Shown piece after piece: positions 63,447 through 64,000 of a stretch of 64,000 nt of DNA. The notes under the pieces were generated by a model, which saw nothing but the letters and a program-made list of their open reading frames with translations, searched no databases and had not been told where the DNA came from. The translations under genes were made by a program, and so were the position numbers. Source of the stretch: Oscillospiraceae bacterium (GTDB lineage Bacteria > Bacillota > Clostridia > UBA1381 > UBA9506); contig SVJS01000004.1 of NCBI GenBank assembly GCA_015068855.1, positions 62,001 to 126,000 of the forward strand, written 5' to 3'. The number at the start of each line of letters is the position of its first letter. Positions within the stretch are counted from its first letter, which is position 1.

Positions 63447-64000
63447 ATGGAAAAACGAGCAGATAAAAAAATGGTTGGCGGTGTTGCACCAAAAACAAAC
63501 ATGGATGAAAGAAAAGAAGCCCTGGAAATGGCGATGAAACAGATTGAAAAAACCTATGGAAAAGGCTCCATTATGCGTTTGGGGAGCAGCGACCGTATGA
63601 ACGTTGAAACGATTTCAACGGGTGCGCTCAGTCTGGATATTGCGCTGGGCATCGGCGGCCTTCCCAAGGGTCGTATTATTGAAATTTATGGGCCGGAATC
63701 ATCCGGTAAAACAACCGTCGCATTGCACTGCGTGGCAGAAGCACAAAAGCTTGGCGGCAATGTTGCCTTTATTGACGCAGAGCACGCATTAGATCCTATT
63801 TATGCCGAGAAATTGGGCGTTAACGTGGCAGACCTGATGGTGGCACAGCCCGACACAGGTGAGCAGGGTCTTGAAATTGCCGAAATGCTGGCAAGAAGCG
63901 GTGCGGTTGACCTTTTGGTTGTTGACTCGGTTGCAGCATTGGTGCCCAAGGCAGAGATTGAGGGCGACATGGGCGATTCTCATGTGGGTCTTCATGCCAG
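63447..64000 (+). CDS. recA: Recombinase RecA, truncated by the window edge
   Basis: The first 184 codons of RecA, the ATP-dependent strand-exchange protein that also triggers LexA self-cleavage. Visible are Walker A GPESSGKT (about 73-80), [10 protein letters not shown] and the Walker [19 protein letters not shown] 63447 has ACAGGAGG upstream. The N-terminal 15 residues ([15 protein letters not shown]) are a slightly long basic leader. Its end lies beyond position 64000. Confidence 0.97.
   Translation, partial: MEKRADKKMVGGVAPKTNMDERKEALEMAMKQIEKTYGKGSIMRLGSSDRMNVETISTGALSLDIALGIGGLPKGRIIEIYGPESSGKTTVALHCVAEAQKLGGNVAFIDAEHALDPIYAEKLGVNVADLMVAQPDTGEQGLEIAEMLARSGAVDLLVVDSVAALVPKAEIEGDMGDSHVGLHA

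Overview
The window reads as one contiguous stretch of chromosome from an anaerobic Firmicute (Bacillota). It carries an oxygen-sensitive class III ribonucleotide reductase with its radical-SAM activase, formate-tetrahydrofolate ligase, an [FeFe]-hydrogenase-like iron-sulfur protein and an SLH-anchored wall hydrolase. It also has Firmicute-typical gene orders: dprA-topA, secA-prfB, era-yqzL-recO and cinA-recA. Promoters have clear TTGACA/TATAAT character with 17-bp spacers, and ribosome-binding sites are strong AGGAGG types. Clostridia and Negativicutes both fit; I cannot fix the genus from sequence alone. I saw no phage, insertion sequence, CRISPR array or rRNA operon. Nearly all of the DNA is housekeeping, densely packed, on both strands.

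Layout. 1-5.4 kb (+): rsmA, GTP-type PEP carboxykinase, a small lipoprotein, and kduI-kduD for uronate breakdown, closed by a pair of near-identical 101-bp repeats that each contain a terminator. 5.4-8.8 kb (-): dprA-topA. 9.0-12.3 kb (+): a five-gene cassette DRTGG / HATPase / [FeFe]-hydrogenase-like / DRTGG / PHP, the most intriguing unit here. 12.4-19.7 kb (+): ychF, gyrB-gyrA, a small XRE regulator coupled to an orphan azlD, and a KDPG-aldolase-like gene. 19.7-22.9 kb (-): nrdG-nrdD, with a glutaredoxin-like domain fused to NrdD. 23.3-31.7 kb (+): alaS, pgsA, a 61-aa membrane protein, valS, a DUF1292 protein, a hemolysin-III family protein and a MATE exporter. 31.8-33.2 kb (-): gltX. 33.5-42.4 kb (+): secA, prfB (programmed +1 frameshift), an SLH-glucosaminidase, a tRNA-Leu(GAG) on the minus strand, a histidine phosphatase, an SPFH protein, an ion-transporter-superfamily permease and a HAD phosphatase.

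42.5-44.5 kb (-): an XRE regulator, then a translationally coupled M23 and M50 peptidase pair that resembles SpoIVFA/SpoIVFB. 44.8-49.8 kb (+): tagA-like glycosyltransferase, era, yqzL, recO, a radical-SAM protein and a DUF2344 protein. 50.2-58.3 kb (-): ilvE, an FlK-like thioesterase with fhs, tepA, a GIY-YIG protein, mntP, a DUF975 protein, lysC and degV. 58.5-64 kb (+): a YmdB-like phosphoesterase, 5-formyl-THF cyclo-ligase, an APC permease, a DUF6106-like protein, cinA and the 5' part of recA, cut by the window edge.

Functional links. One-carbon metabolism appears twice (fhs; 5-formyl-THF cyclo-ligase). Uronate degradation (kduI, kduD) may join the KDPG-aldolase-like gene about 14 kb away, although the kinase step is not in the window. 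Translation and protein export are well represented (alaS, valS, gltX, prfB, era, secA, tRNA-Leu). Many genes are joined by 4-bp ATGA-type overlaps, which suggests translational coupling.
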